Assembly (NCBI RefSeq): GCF_002216065.1
Contig: NZ_CP022282.1
Location: 744,001 to 808,000, forward strand
Reading direction: 5' to 3'
Length of the DNA stretch: 64,000 nt
Source of the DNA: Chryseobacterium sp. T16E-39
Lineage (GTDB): Bacteria; Bacteroidota; Bacteroidia; Flavobacteriales; Weeksellaceae
Part shown: one piece after another, positions 42,117 through 51,190 of the stretch
Layout of the letters: each line of letters opens with the position of its first letter
Numbering within the stretch: the first letter of the stretch is position 1
Program-made: the position numbers and the translations under genes
The notes under the pieces: model-generated
What the model saw: only the letters and a program-made list of their open reading frames with translations
Databases searched by the model: none
Told to the model about the DNA's origin: nothing

Positions 42117-42761
42117 CTAAATTTCATAAATCTCAGCATCGGTAAAAACAAAAAATTGCCCTCCTTTAGGCAGGTTTTTTGTATCCAATCCGGTAAACTC
42201 ACTATACGCAGGAAGCAACAACTGATTAGTGGTTTGTACAAAACACGGAAGGCGGATATTTTTTACAGGGGAATTAATTACAAATCCAGGATGAATATGC
42301 CCGGTAATTTGAAATTTTGGATTCGATTTGTCGAAATCGTGAACAAATATGATATCATTTAACTCTAAGATATCTGCTTTAAAATCCAGACACAGTTTTT
42401 CTTCCAACACCTTTGAAATCCGGTCGTGGTTTCCTTCAATCAGATAGAACTTTAAATCAGCGTATTGATTTTTCCACACGCAAAATTCATCCACATCCGA
42501 ATTGTTTCCGGCATGGAGAAGGTCCCCAACAATAATGAACTTCTCAGGTTGGAAATAAGCAATTAATACGGATAGCCTCTCGAGATCACTTTTCATCACA
42601 TGATTAGCCAGTGCAATTCCATTCTTCCTGAAATGGGCGGTCTTGCCAATATGAAGATCTGATAAAATCAACGCCTTTTCCTTTTTCCAAAATACAGCAC
42701 GCTGGTTGGTGAGGGTGAGGGTTTCAGTTTGGATGGTGATGTTCTTTGTTGTAATATTCAT
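42117..42761 (-). CDS. pdeM: Ligase-associated DNA damage response endonuclease PdeM
   Basis: A 214-residue metallophosphoesterase. Its motifs are SDLHIGKTAHFRKNG, VGDLLHAGN, EGNHDRIS and TGHIHPG. It is the last gene of the repair operon with helicase, ligase and exonuclease. The family acts with an ATP-dependent ligase and Lhr-like helicase in DNA repair. It is separated from the helicase by a 162-bp repeat element, although the genes are otherwise adjacent. Confidence 0.9.
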   Translation of the reverse strand: MNITTKNITIQTETLTLTNQRAVFWKKEKALILSDLHIGKTAHFRKNGIALANHVMKSDLERLSVLIAYFQPEKFIIVGDLLHAGNNSDVDEFCVWKNQYADLKFYLIEGNHDRISKVLEEKLCLDFKADILELNDIIFVHDFDKSNPKFQITGHIHPGFVINSPVKNIRLPCFVQTTNQLLLPAYSEFTGLDTKNLPKGGQFFVFTDAEIYEI

Positions 42762-42923
42762 GGAGCGTGAAAGTTTGAGAGTGCTAGAGTTACAGGTTAC
42801 GAGTTACGGGTTACGGGTTTACAGGACAAAATTATAGATTATTGATTAAAGCAATCTTTTCTCTTTATTCTTTTTTCTACACTTAAGTTCAACTTTCCAT
42901 TTTCAATTTTCAATTTTCAACTT
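42762..42923 (-). repeat. Modular intergenic repeat between helicase and pdeM
   Basis: On the coding (minus) strand it begins directly after the helicase stop with AAGTTGAAAGTTGAAAATTG, continues through GTGTAGAAAAAAGAATAAAG, and reaches the core at 42803-42845, which matches 10025-10067 at 42 of 43 bases. It then has CCCGTAACCCGTAACTCGTA before a short unique leader to the pdeM ATG. Confidence 0.87.
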
Positions 42924-45377
42924 TCAACTTTTTTTCCCTTTACGCGCCTGTTCTATCAGTTTTTGTATCCTTACATCTAAACCTTCACTTGAAAGAGTCT
43001 GGCGGAGACTATCCACTTTGATCGGGAAACTTAAAGGAGTAAAAGTATTGGAATATTTTAAAATGACTTTGGATTTCTCTATTCTTTTAAAAGCCTCTAC
43101 AAGTCTTTGCTCCTGGAGCTGCATATTAAAAACTTCTGTATACGCCTGCCGAACTAGAAAATGATTGGGATCATAATCTTCCAGTACTTTAAAAATGAGG
43201 CCTGCTGAACTTTGTAAGGCTTTATTGGAACGTTGCTGTCCCGGAAAATTCTGGATAACCATTCCTGAAATAACAGCAATATCACGGAACTTTCTGCGTG
43301 CCATTTCAGCGGAGTTAATGCTTGAAATAACATCTACCATCAGATTATCTCGGGTTAAAATTTTCTGTAGATTTTCCTCATTAATAGGAATTTCTTTATC
43401 ACTGAACAGTTCAAACCCATAATCATTCATTGCCATAGAGAAAGAGATAGGAGCAAGCTTAGAAATTCTGAATGCAATTAATGCAGCCATAACCTCATGA
43501 ACCAGGCGTCCCTCAAAAGGATACATAAATAAATGATAACCTTCTCTGTTTTTTATTAATTCTACCAGAAACTCATTTTCTTTTGGAATATGCGAGGTCT
43601 TTTCCTGATTAGTGAGCAGAGGATGTAAAAACTGAAGCTCCTTTTCTGAAGAAGCAGGATTCAAAGCGCCTGACAATTTTTCTCTTAGAAATGTACTTAA
43701 ATTAGAACTTAGAGGCAATCTTCCCCCAAGATAACTCGGCACCAATGCTTTCCCCTTCGCCAAACGCACATAGGCAGTCATATCTTTAACCATTGCCACT
43801 TCAAGTACTCTTCCTGCCAGAATAAATTTTTCTTCTTTTTTAAGCTTTGAAATAAAGTATTCTTCAACCATCCCAATATAGCCTCCGGAGATAAATTTTA
43901 CTTTAAGCATTGCATCACTTACAATAGCTCCCATATTCATTCGATGGAGCATAGCTATTTTACGGGAGGTCACTTTAAATAATCCGTCCTCCATAATAAC
44001 TACCTTATGAAATTCTTCATAGCTTTTCAAAGCACTCCCTCCAATGGTTAGAAAATCAATAATCCCTTTCCATTCTTCATCTCTGATTTCCTGAAAAGAA
44101 TAGACTTTTTTTATTCTTTCGTAAGCTTCATCAGGATAGAAGCCGTCACCAACAGCCAGAGTCATCAGAAACTGAACAAGAACATCAAAACACAGCACCT
44201 GTGGTTCGCGGGGTTCAATCACTTTTTGCTTTACAGCTTCTTTTAACGCTGCAACTTCAATCAGCTCCAGAGAGTGAGTGGGAACACAATATATTTTAGA
44301 GGTTTCGAAAGGGGAGTGCCCGCTTCTTCCTGCCCGTTGTAGAAATCTGGCGACTCCTTTTGCCGACCCTATTTGAATCACAGTATCAACAGGTTTAAAG
44401 TCAATACCTAAATCTAAAGATGAAGTAGAGACCACTGCTTTTAATTTACCACTGCTTAGATTTTCTTCGATCCATATTCTTAAATGGGCATCAATAGAAC
44501 TGTGGTGTATAGCAATTTGTCCTGCGAAATCCGGATAGGCATTCAACAACAACTGATACCACATTTCACTCTGGCTTCTCGTATTGGTAAAAACGATTGT
44601 AGATTTGGATTCTAAGATAATGGGGACAATCTTATCAGCAAGCTTGGCACCCAAATGTCCCGCCCAGGGTAAGATTTCTACTTCATCCGGAAATACCGGA
44701 ATGATATCAATTTTTTTATGTTGTTTTGCTGTAATTTTTACCTTTTTAACAGCATAAGGAATTAATACTTCCAATGCTTCATCGAGATTACCTATAGTTG
44801 CTGTAATTCCCCATATTTTTACTTTTGGAACGTATTTTCTAATCTGGGAAATACCGAGTTCTACCATGACCCCTCTTTTAGAACCAAGCAGTTCATGCCA
44901 TTCATCAACCGCAATACAGTGCATATTTTTGAAGAATCGCGAATGTTCCTTCTGAGCCAGAAGCAAATGAAGACTTTCAGGGGTTAAAACCAGGATTTCA
45001 GGCATGTTTTTCACCTGCTTCTGTCTTGTTTTAGGATCGGTATCTCCATTTCTTACACCAACGGCCCAATCTAAGCCAATCTCACTGATGGCTTCTTCCA
45101 TGGCTTTGGCAATATCCTTTGAAAGAGAGCGGAGAGGAGTGATACAGATCATTTTAAGCCCTTTTTTATATTTTTCAGGGTGATTAAGAAAATCGGTGAT
45201 CAGGGCTAAAAAAACAGAATAAGTCTTCCCAAAACCGGTAGGAGCAATGACCATTCCACTGTATCCATTTCCAAACTTCCACCAGGTATCCGTCTGGAAC
45301 TTAAATGGAGCATTCCCTTTTTGGGCCATCCATTGCTGAATGACCTTAAATCCGTTGGTATTTTCAAAAGCAGTCAA
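42924..45377 (-). CDS. Ligase-associated DEXH-box helicase (Lhr-like)
   Basis: 817 residues. Walker A is APTGFGKTYS, the DEXH box DEWHELLG, motif III ITATIGN, and motif VI LQRAGRSGHSP. The C-terminal Lhr-type domain follows. It unwinds DNA in the ligase-associated repair module. The start is TTG at 45377, one base after the ligase stop. The C-terminus (RKGKKS) ends where a repeat tract begins. Length is as expected. Confidence 0.92.
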   Translation of the reverse strand: MTAFENTNGFKVIQQWMAQKGNAPFKFQTDTWWKFGNGYSGMVIAPTGFGKTYSVFLALITDFLNHPEKYKKGLKMICITPLRSLSKDIAKAMEEAISEIGLDWAVGVRNGDTDPKTRQKQVKNMPEILVLTPESLHLLLAQKEHSRFFKNMHCIAVDEWHELLGSKRGVMVELGISQIRKYVPKVKIWGITATIGNLDEALEVLIPYAVKKVKITAKQHKKIDIIPVFPDEVEILPWAGHLGAKLADKIVPIILESKSTIVFTNTRSQSEMWYQLLLNAYPDFAGQIAIHHSSIDAHLRIWIEENLSSGKLKAVVSTSSLDLGIDFKPVDTVIQIGSAKGVARFLQRAGRSGHSPFETSKIYCVPTHSLELIEVAALKEAVKQKVIEPREPQVLCFDVLVQFLMTLAVGDGFYPDEAYERIKKVYSFQEIRDEEWKGIIDFLTIGGSALKSYEEFHKVVIMEDGLFKVTSRKIAMLHRMNMGAIVSDAMLKVKFISGGYIGMVEEYFISKLKKEEKFILAGRVLEVAMVKDMTAYVRLAKGKALVPSYLGGRLPLSSNLSTFLREKLSGALNPASSEKELQFLHPLLTNQEKTSHIPKENEFLVELIKNREGYHLFMYPFEGRLVHEVMAALIAFRISKLAPISFSMAMNDYGFELFSDKEIPINEENLQKILTRDNLMVDVISSINSAEMARRKFRDIAVISGMVIQNFPGQQRSNKALQSSAGLIFKVLEDYDPNHFLVRQAYTEVFNMQLQEQRLVEAFKRIEKSKVILKYSNTFTPLSFPIKVDSLRQTLSSEGLDVRIQKLIEQARKGKKS

Positions 45378-45378
45378 A

Positions 45379-46958
45379 TTATTGTATCAGTTTTTTTATT
45401 TCTTCGAGATCGTCTATTTCATCCACCGTTTTGTCTTTCCGCCATCTTACAATTCTTGGAAAACGTAGGGCAACACCACTTTTATGACGGCTGCTGAAAC
45501 CTATTCCTTCAAAAGCAATTTCAAAAACAAGCTCAGCTTTCACGGTTCTCACAGGACCGAATTTTTCGATAGCATTCTTATTGACATAGCGGCTGACCTC
45601 CATGATTTCCTTATCAGTTAAGCCTGAATAAGCTTTAGCAATCGTCACTAAGGAATCTCCGTTTTTAACAGCAAAACTATAATCAGTATAGTAAGCACTT
45701 CGCCTTCCGCTTCCTTTCTGTGCATAAATTAACACTGCATCAATGGTCATTGGGCTTATTTTCCATTTCCACCAATCTCCTTTTTTTCGTCCTGAATGAT
45801 AAGGGGAATCTTTTTTCTTGAGCATTAAACCTTCACTATTGATATCCCGGGAATTTTCCCGGATCTGATCCAGTTCTTCCCATTTTTCAAAGTTTATGAT
45901 CTCGGACAGCTGAATTTTCTCAGGATGTTCATTCAGAAAAAGTTCTTCAAGCATCGCCCTCCTTCCCCCAATCGGTTTTTCCCTCAGGTCATTTCCTTCA
46001 AGTTCAATAAGATCATAAACAAATATCTCAATGGGAATATCAGCAAGCATCTTTTTCGTTACATTTTTGCGGTTTAATCTTTTCTGCAATTCATTAAAAT
46101 TTAAAACCTTACCCTCCTTTACCGCAAGTATTTCTCCATCTAAAACAAAATTCCCTTTCATAGCCTGAACAGCTTCTTTAATCTCCGGAAATTGCTCTGT
46201 AACAAGTTCCTCTCCCCGGGACCAGATAAAGACTTCATCATTTCTCCTGATGATCTGTCCGCGGATTCCATCCCATTTATATTCGACTATCCAGTCATCC
46301 GGTTTACCTAATTCCTGAAGTTCTTTTTCTAAAGGATAGGCAAGGCAGAATGGATATGGCCGTGAATTATCAGCATTTACTTTCTCCGCAGAGATCAGTT
46401 CCTGAAAAGATACTTCATTAGGATTCCATTTTCCCATCATGCTGTGCATCAAGGTACTTGCTTCCTGTCCTGAATATTTTGTCAAAGCATTTATCAATGT
46501 CTTATCCGAGACTCCTATACGAAAACTTCCACCGAGTAATTTATTGAAAATCAACCGTTCGGTGTAATCCAATCCATTCCATGATTGCAAAACAAATTCT
46601 TTTTTTCAGTCTCTGTTCTATTTTTTAAGTCCTGGATATCATTCATCCATTGTGAAAGTGTCCGGTCTATTGTTTGAGCAGGAGTTGGAAGAATCAAGGA
46701 AAGTGTTTCTCCAAGGTCACCCACTGAAGAATAGCTTTCCTGAAAAAGCCAGAAAGGCAGTTTAGTAATTTCCAGAGCCCAATCTTTCATATAATTCGTA
46801 TTGACATTTCTTTTCGGTCTTTTCCCTGTAAACAAGGCAATGAACCAGACTTTATCTTCATCAGGAGCACGTTCAAGATAATCGATGATGGCATCGATCT
46901 TAGCATTCGTTTTATTGGTGCTTTCTAAGGCGTTGATCAGTTCTGCAAAATGTCTCAT
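45379..46958 (-). pseudogene. ATP-dependent DNA ligase, frameshifted at an A7 run
   Basis: The N-terminal part (from ATG 46958) ends after NRTETEKKN and meets a stop at 46551. The ligase continues in the -1 frame as EFVLQSWNGLDYTER, with the nucleotidyl-transfer Lys in EYKWDGIRGQ and the rest intact to 45379. Adding one base gives 526 residues. The shift lies in the A7 run (46600-46606 on the plus strand). In frame this is A AAA AAG, the slippery site used by dnaX. Loss, programmed shift or sequencing error are all possible. Confidence 0.88.
46600..46606 (-). other. Homopolymer/slippery site in the ligase gene
   Basis: Coding-strand codons read GAA AAA AAG AAT. The heptamer A AAA AAG is in the zero-frame register. 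A -1 slip gives Glu-Phe-Val-Leu-Gln, which is the downstream ligase frame. An eighth A would give the same protein. Confidence 0.7.
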
Positions 46959-47094
46959 GGGTTCGAGTTACGGGGTTATGGGGTTCGAGGGGGTTAGACT
47001 GGGTTAAAAGTTGCGAGGTTCGGTATCGTAGTTCATAATTATTATTTTTGCACTAACTTCTAACTTCTAACTTCTAACTTCTAACTTCTAACTT
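46959..47094 (-). repeat. Modular intergenic repeat between exonuclease and ligase
   Basis: On the coding strand it starts after the exonuclease stop with GAAGTTA units (TAACTTC x5 plus one variant, 47054-47095), followed by an A/T-rich middle and a C-rich stretch with ACCCCGTAACTCG before the ligase ATG. The order of modules is that of 9950-10096. The repeat reaches the exonuclease stop codon, whose last codons (KVEN) are themselves repeat-like. Confidence 0.8.
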
Positions 47095-48111
47095 TCAATT
47101 TTCAACTTTCAATTCATTATCGTTCTCTTGCTCATCATCTCCAAACTGCGTTTGTACAACATCAGCTTTAATCCCTATTTCATTTAAATATTTTGAAAAC
47201 ACTTCTGTTTGTCCATGGGTAACATGTACAATTTCTGCTTCAGTAGCTTTTACAGCCTGTAATAACCCGGTCCAATCCGCATGATCACTCATCGCAAACC
47301 CTGCATCAGCGCTGCGCCATCTTCTGGCTCCCCGAACTTGCATCCATCCTGAACAGATTGCTGTTGCAGCTTCTGGTATGGTACGTATGATATTACTGTC
47401 CAGTAATGCAGGTGGGACAATCACAATTTCACCCAGTAAATGTTTTGTATTTTCTCTAAAATCAGGGATTTCATATTCCGGAAGAACAATTCCTGCACTT
47501 TCAAAAGCTTCATTCAGCTTTCCTATAGAGTAGTGAACATGGAGTTTCCCTAGTCCTTCCACCGCTTTCATTATACGCTGGGCTTTTCCCAGTGAGTACC
47601 CTACAAAAACAGATGTTTTCCCATTTTCTTTGTTTCGTAATACCCAATTCTGTAGTTTTTTATTAAGCTCGTCAATTTCTAACCAGTTATAAATAGGAAG
47701 TCCAAAGGTACTTTCCGTAACAAATTCATTACATCTTACCAGTTCAAAGGGCGTACTCAGTCCATCATCCTGTACTTTATAATCTCCTGAAATAACACTT
47801 ACATAGCCTTTATATTCCAGTCTTATCTGCGCGGAACCGATGATGTGGCCGGCAGGATGAAGAGAGACTTTAACCCCGTTGATGGTCGTTACTTCACCAT
47901 ATTCAACACTTTGACACTCAATATCAGGAGCAATTCTCTGATATAAAATAGGTTTGGTAAAGTGATGACAGAAATATTTTTTCATTCCCCAGCGGGCATG
48001 ATCGGCGTGTCCATGTGTAATAATTGCAAGGTCAACAGGCCTCCAGGGGTCAATGTAAAATTTTCCCTGCGGACAATAAATCCCTTTTGATGTGAATGTA
48101 ATTAGTTTCAA
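47095..48111 (-). CDS. Ligase-associated DNA damage response exonuclease (MBL/beta-CASP)
   Basis: 338 residues, start TTG at 48111 (no in-frame ATG near the conserved N-terminus KLITFTSKGIYCPQGKFYID). It has the metallo-beta-lactamase motif THGHADHARWG, TESTFGLP and the beta-CASP His in SDHADWTG. It heads the repair operon. Its C-terminus runs into a repeat tract (NELKVEN), which may be a recent extension or replacement. Confidence 0.9.
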   Translation of the reverse strand: MKLITFTSKGIYCPQGKFYIDPWRPVDLAIITHGHADHARWGMKKYFCHHFTKPILYQRIAPDIECQSVEYGEVTTINGVKVSLHPAGHIIGSAQIRLEYKGYVSVISGDYKVQDDGLSTPFELVRCNEFVTESTFGLPIYNWLEIDELNKKLQNWVLRNKENGKTSVFVGYSLGKAQRIMKAVEGLGKLHVHYSIGKLNEAFESAGIVLPEYEIPDFRENTKHLLGEIVIVPPALLDSNIIRTIPEAATAICSGWMQVRGARRWRSADAGFAMSDHADWTGLLQAVKATEAEIVHVTHGQTEVFSKYLNEIGIKADVVQTQFGDDEQENDNELKVEN

Positions 48112-48326
48112 ATGAATCGTATTTTGTTATCTATAAAGAATTTAATGCTTTTATAGTACTTTGGTTTAATTTATCATTCAAAAAGCTGACCAATCACCCA
48201 TAAATGATAAAAAATAATATTTTTTACGTTTGAGCTTTCCAGCAATAAAACATTGGACCTCCTGCCAATAGTTAGAGCCTCAATAAATCTGAAATTTGCT
48301 TTCATATTAACCCAATAAAATACAAA

Positions 48327-49115
48327 ATGAGCAAAACAATTTTAATTACAGGAGCAGCAAGTGGATTTGGTAAAATAGCAGCTTTTGATTTAGCAAAAAA
48401 GGGTCATCATGTAATTGCAACAACGCAAGTATATCCCCAAATGAGTGATCTGATAAGAGAGGCTAAAGAACAAGGGGTAGAAATGACCGTGGATAAGTTA
48501 GACGTCACCAACCCCAGAGATATTGCCTATATCTTAAAGAAATATGAAATTGATATTTTGATCAGTAACGCAGGCATTATGGAAGGTGGTCCTATCGCTG
48601 AACAACCTTTAGATCTGATCCGGTCGATGTTCGATGTGAATGTCTTCGGAGCTTTGGAACTTGCACAGGGATTCATCAAAAAATTTGTTCAGAAGAAAGC
48701 CGGAAAGATTGTATTCACTTCTTCAATGGGAGGCTTATGGACGGTTCCTTATGTTGCTGCATACTGTGCTTCAAAACACGCATTGGAATCAATAGCTGAA
48801 GGTCTAAAAACAGAACTGGAACCTTTTAATATCAAAATAGCAACCTGTAATCCGGGGGTATTCGGAACCGGATTTAATGACAGGGGAGTAGATTCTATCA
48901 GCCGTTGGCATGATTCCAAACTAAACTTTACGCCGGAATCTGCTTTTGCGGGAGCAACAGAATCACTGGCCCATCAGTTAGATCCTCAGTCTATGGCTGA
49001 TGTCATCGTCAATGTAACTTTAGATGAGGATAGTAATTTTAGAAATTTACACCCTAAAGAAACGGAAGATTTTGTAAAGCAGTTACAAACTGAAGCCTGG
49101 TATGTAAAAAGTTAA
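48327..49115 (+). CDS. SDR-family oxidoreductase
   Basis: 262 residues with TGAASGFGKIAA (NAD(P)-binding), ISNAGIMEGG and the catalytic YCASKHALES. It is of the classical type. It is in a block with the HbpS-like gene and an AraC gene, perhaps regulated together. A 215-bp gap upstream has no gene. Confidence 0.88.
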   Translation: MSKTILITGAASGFGKIAAFDLAKKGHHVIATTQVYPQMSDLIREAKEQGVEMTVDKLDVTNPRDIAYILKKYEIDILISNAGIMEGGPIAEQPLDLIRSMFDVNVFGALELAQGFIKKFVQKKAGKIVFTSSMGGLWTVPYVAAYCASKHALESIAEGLKTELEPFNIKIATCNPGVFGTGFNDRGVDSISRWHDSKLNFTPESAFAGATESLAHQLDPQSMADVIVNVTLDEDSNFRNLHPKETEDFVKQLQTEAWYVKS

Positions 49116-49134
49116 AAAACACAGTCTACTCATA

Positions 49135-49170
49135 GAATGCGTGAATACTTTTTTTCACGCATTCATTTAA
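49135..49170 (+). terminator. Terminator or attenuator between SDR and HbpS-like genes
   Basis: GAATGCGTGAA (49135-49145) pairs perfectly with TTCACGCATTC (49154-49164). The loop includes a T run. Confidence 0.7.
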
Positions 49171-49185
49171 TTTAAATAAAAAAAT

Positions 49186-49587
49186 ATGAATATTACTTAT
49201 CATGAAGCAACCAAGGTTTTAAATGCATCTATTGAAAAAGCAAAACTTCTTGGGATTCCCGTAAGTCTGGCTGTTGTAGATACGGGAGGGCATCTGATTT
49301 CTTTTGCCCGATTAGACAGTGTATACGGAGTGATTGATTTTGCTCTTAAAAAAGCAAAAACAGCAGTGATGTTTGGTGTTGACAGTGATGTAATGGGATC
49401 CATTGTATCCGGTGCAGAAGTCCATGGATATGGCATGCTGAATTCAAATGATGGCCTTCTTACCATTGCCGGAGGTGTTGTGATCAGGAATACTGAAGGA
49501 AATATTATCGGTGCTGTTGCTTCTTCAGGCGGTACACCGGAACAGGACAAGGAAATTGCAAAAGAAGGTGCTTCTGTTATTTTTTAA
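49186..49587 (+). CDS. GlcG/HbpS-family haem-binding-like protein
   Basis: 133 residues. LGIPVSLAVVDTGGHLISFARLD and GGVVIRNTEGNIIGAVASSGG are typical of the GlcG/HbpS/PduO-C family. Members bind haem or act as adenosyltransferase accessories; here there is no signal peptide. An AraC-type gene follows after 18 bp and is probably co-transcribed. The role is unknown. Confidence 0.87.
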   Translation: MNITYHEATKVLNASIEKAKLLGIPVSLAVVDTGGHLISFARLDSVYGVIDFALKKAKTAVMFGVDSDVMGSIVSGAEVHGYGMLNSNDGLLTIAGGVVIRNTEGNIIGAVASSGGTPEQDKEIAKEGASVIF

Positions 49588-49605
49588 ATTTTGCATATTT
49601 GTATA

Positions 49606-50408
49606 ATGGCTGCACAATCTGAAATATTATTTGATCAACTGGTGTATTCATGTGCCTTTGAAAAGCATAGAGGCCATGAAGAATTTATACCGGATCATTT
49701 TCTAGGGATTCAACTTTCAGGTGAAACCCATGCTTTTCATGATCAGGGGAAGACTGTTATTAAGGCGAATACGGTGGTTTTGGTTAAAAAGAATCAACTG
49801 ATCAGAACGATAAAGTATCCTTCTGAGAATGCCCCATACCAATTTATTTCTATTACCCTGGATCAGGAAGTCCTGCAACAATATGCTGCAGAAAATAATA
49901 TCGCAGCAGATGGAATATTTCAGCCTAAACAGAAAATATTTTTTGAATCGGATGCTTTCTTTTCGAATTATTTTATCTCGTTGATCCCGTATGTTGACAA
50001 AACAAAGATCATCAGCTCCAACCTTGCCATCTTAAAAGTTAAAGAAGCTATTGAATTGATTTTACAGAGCAAACCTCATTTCAAAAACCTACTTTTTGAT
50101 TTTTCTGATCCTCATAAAATAGATCTAAAAGAATTCATGAATAAAAATTTTATTTTCAATCTATCAATAGAGACTTTTGCCAAACTTACAGGAAGGAGTC
50201 TTTCAGGATTTAAACGGGATTTTAAGAAAACGTTCAATATGTCACCCAAAAGATGGCTTAAAGAAAAAGATTGGAGGAAGCTTATTACCTTATTAAACAT
50301 CAGGATAAAAAGCCTACTGATATTTATCTTGACTTGGGATTTGAAAATCTTTCTCATTTTTACTCTTCATTCAAGGAAAAATTCAGGGTTACAACTTCTG
50401 AAGTATAA
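49606..50408 (+). pseudogene. AraC-family regulator, frameshifted near its C-terminus
   Basis: From ATG 49606 the protein runs normally to MSPKRWLKEK. It then reads DWRKLITLLNIRIK, unlike any AraC protein, and the zero frame stops at 50460. In the -1 frame, from 50268, it reads RLEEAYYLIKHQDKKPTDIY and continues with GFENLSHFYSSFKEKF, the second half of an AraC HTH, to a TAA at 50406. A missing A in the run at 50264-50268 explains this; the repaired protein has 267 residues. Confidence 0.8.
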
Positions 50409-50472
50409 TAGGAATTTATCTTTTATGATTTTAGAACCACTCTGTAAAGCAAAACTTTGAAACCCAAAACAA

Positions 50473-50513
50473 AAAGACAAGATGAACTGCTTATTACAGT
50501 TGATCTTGTCTTT
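50473..50513. terminator. Bidirectional terminator between AraC and PPC genes
   Basis: AAAGACAAGATGAACTG (50473-50489) pairs with CAGTTGATCTTGTCTTT (50497-50513) with a single mismatch; A and T runs flank it. It serves the two convergent genes. Confidence 0.85.
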
Positions 50514-50557
50514 ATTATAAATTGAGGAATGATTTTCTGTTTTATAAATCTAAGTAT

Positions 50558-51013
50558 CTATTTTTCAAAATCATAAAAATTGATTCCCACTTCTTCATCC
50601 CTTACTTTCACCATTTTTGTCGCCAAAGGATAAAAAATAAATTCTCCGGCGCCACGGATCTTAGCATCCAAAAGATGTCCGGCTAATGCCGTATAGTCTT
50701 GTCTTCCTAAAGTGATATGCAAATGGAGTAGTGGCTTATCATTTAATACAGAAACATTTCCGGAAATATTGGAAACTTCCATTTGTTCATGAAACGTTTT
50801 ATCAACGTAGTTTTTGGTAGAAGGTACAAAAAACCGGAGCGTTGCTTCACTTACAGCACCTATTCCTGTTATCTCGCCGGATTGGATTTTTTGCTCATTC
50901 ACAAAATCTGTCAATGCATCAATGATGCCCGACCTGTCTTTTACACTGACTACATAGATCGTATCAACTTTTTTTGCCGTCCAGTTTTTTCCTTTAAATA
51001 TCTCTGTTTCCAT
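50558..51013 (-). CDS. PPC/DUF296 domain protein, second copy
   Basis: 151 residues, paralogous to 38785-39240: KNWTAKKVDTIYVVSVKDRS, IIDALTDFVNEQKIQSGEIT and GHLLDAKIRGAGEFIFY. It keeps His-rich LLHLHITLGR, the likely metal-binding site of PPC trimers, which is not evident in the other copy (LSLNATLEWK). Function unknown; a metal-dependent role is plausible. Confidence 0.85.
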   Translation of the reverse strand: METEIFKGKNWTAKKVDTIYVVSVKDRSGIIDALTDFVNEQKIQSGEITGIGAVSEATLRFFVPSTKNYVDKTFHEQMEVSNISGNVSVLNDKPLLHLHITLGRQDYTALAGHLLDAKIRGAGEFIFYPLATKMVKVRDEEVGINFYDFEK

Positions 51014-51044
51014 ATGATTTGATTAATAAGTGAATCTTCTAATC

Positions 51045-51175
51045 GGCGAAAAAGCAAAATTGCTAAAGGGCGAAACTGTTAAACTGTTAATTTGTAAAAT
51101 CGTCAATAAAGTACTCGTTAACAGCTGATTCTACGGTTTTACAAATTAGCGATTTTGCAATTTTGCTTTTTCGCC
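51045..51175. repeat. Nested inverted repeat between PPC and oxidoreductase genes
   Basis: GGCGAAAAAGCAAAATTGC (51045-51063) is perfectly complementary to 51157-51175. An inner TAATTTGTAAAA pairs with TTTTACAAATTA. It makes a long hairpin across most of the 177-bp gap. Confidence 0.85.
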
Positions 51176-51190
51176 TACCCAGGACTTCTG

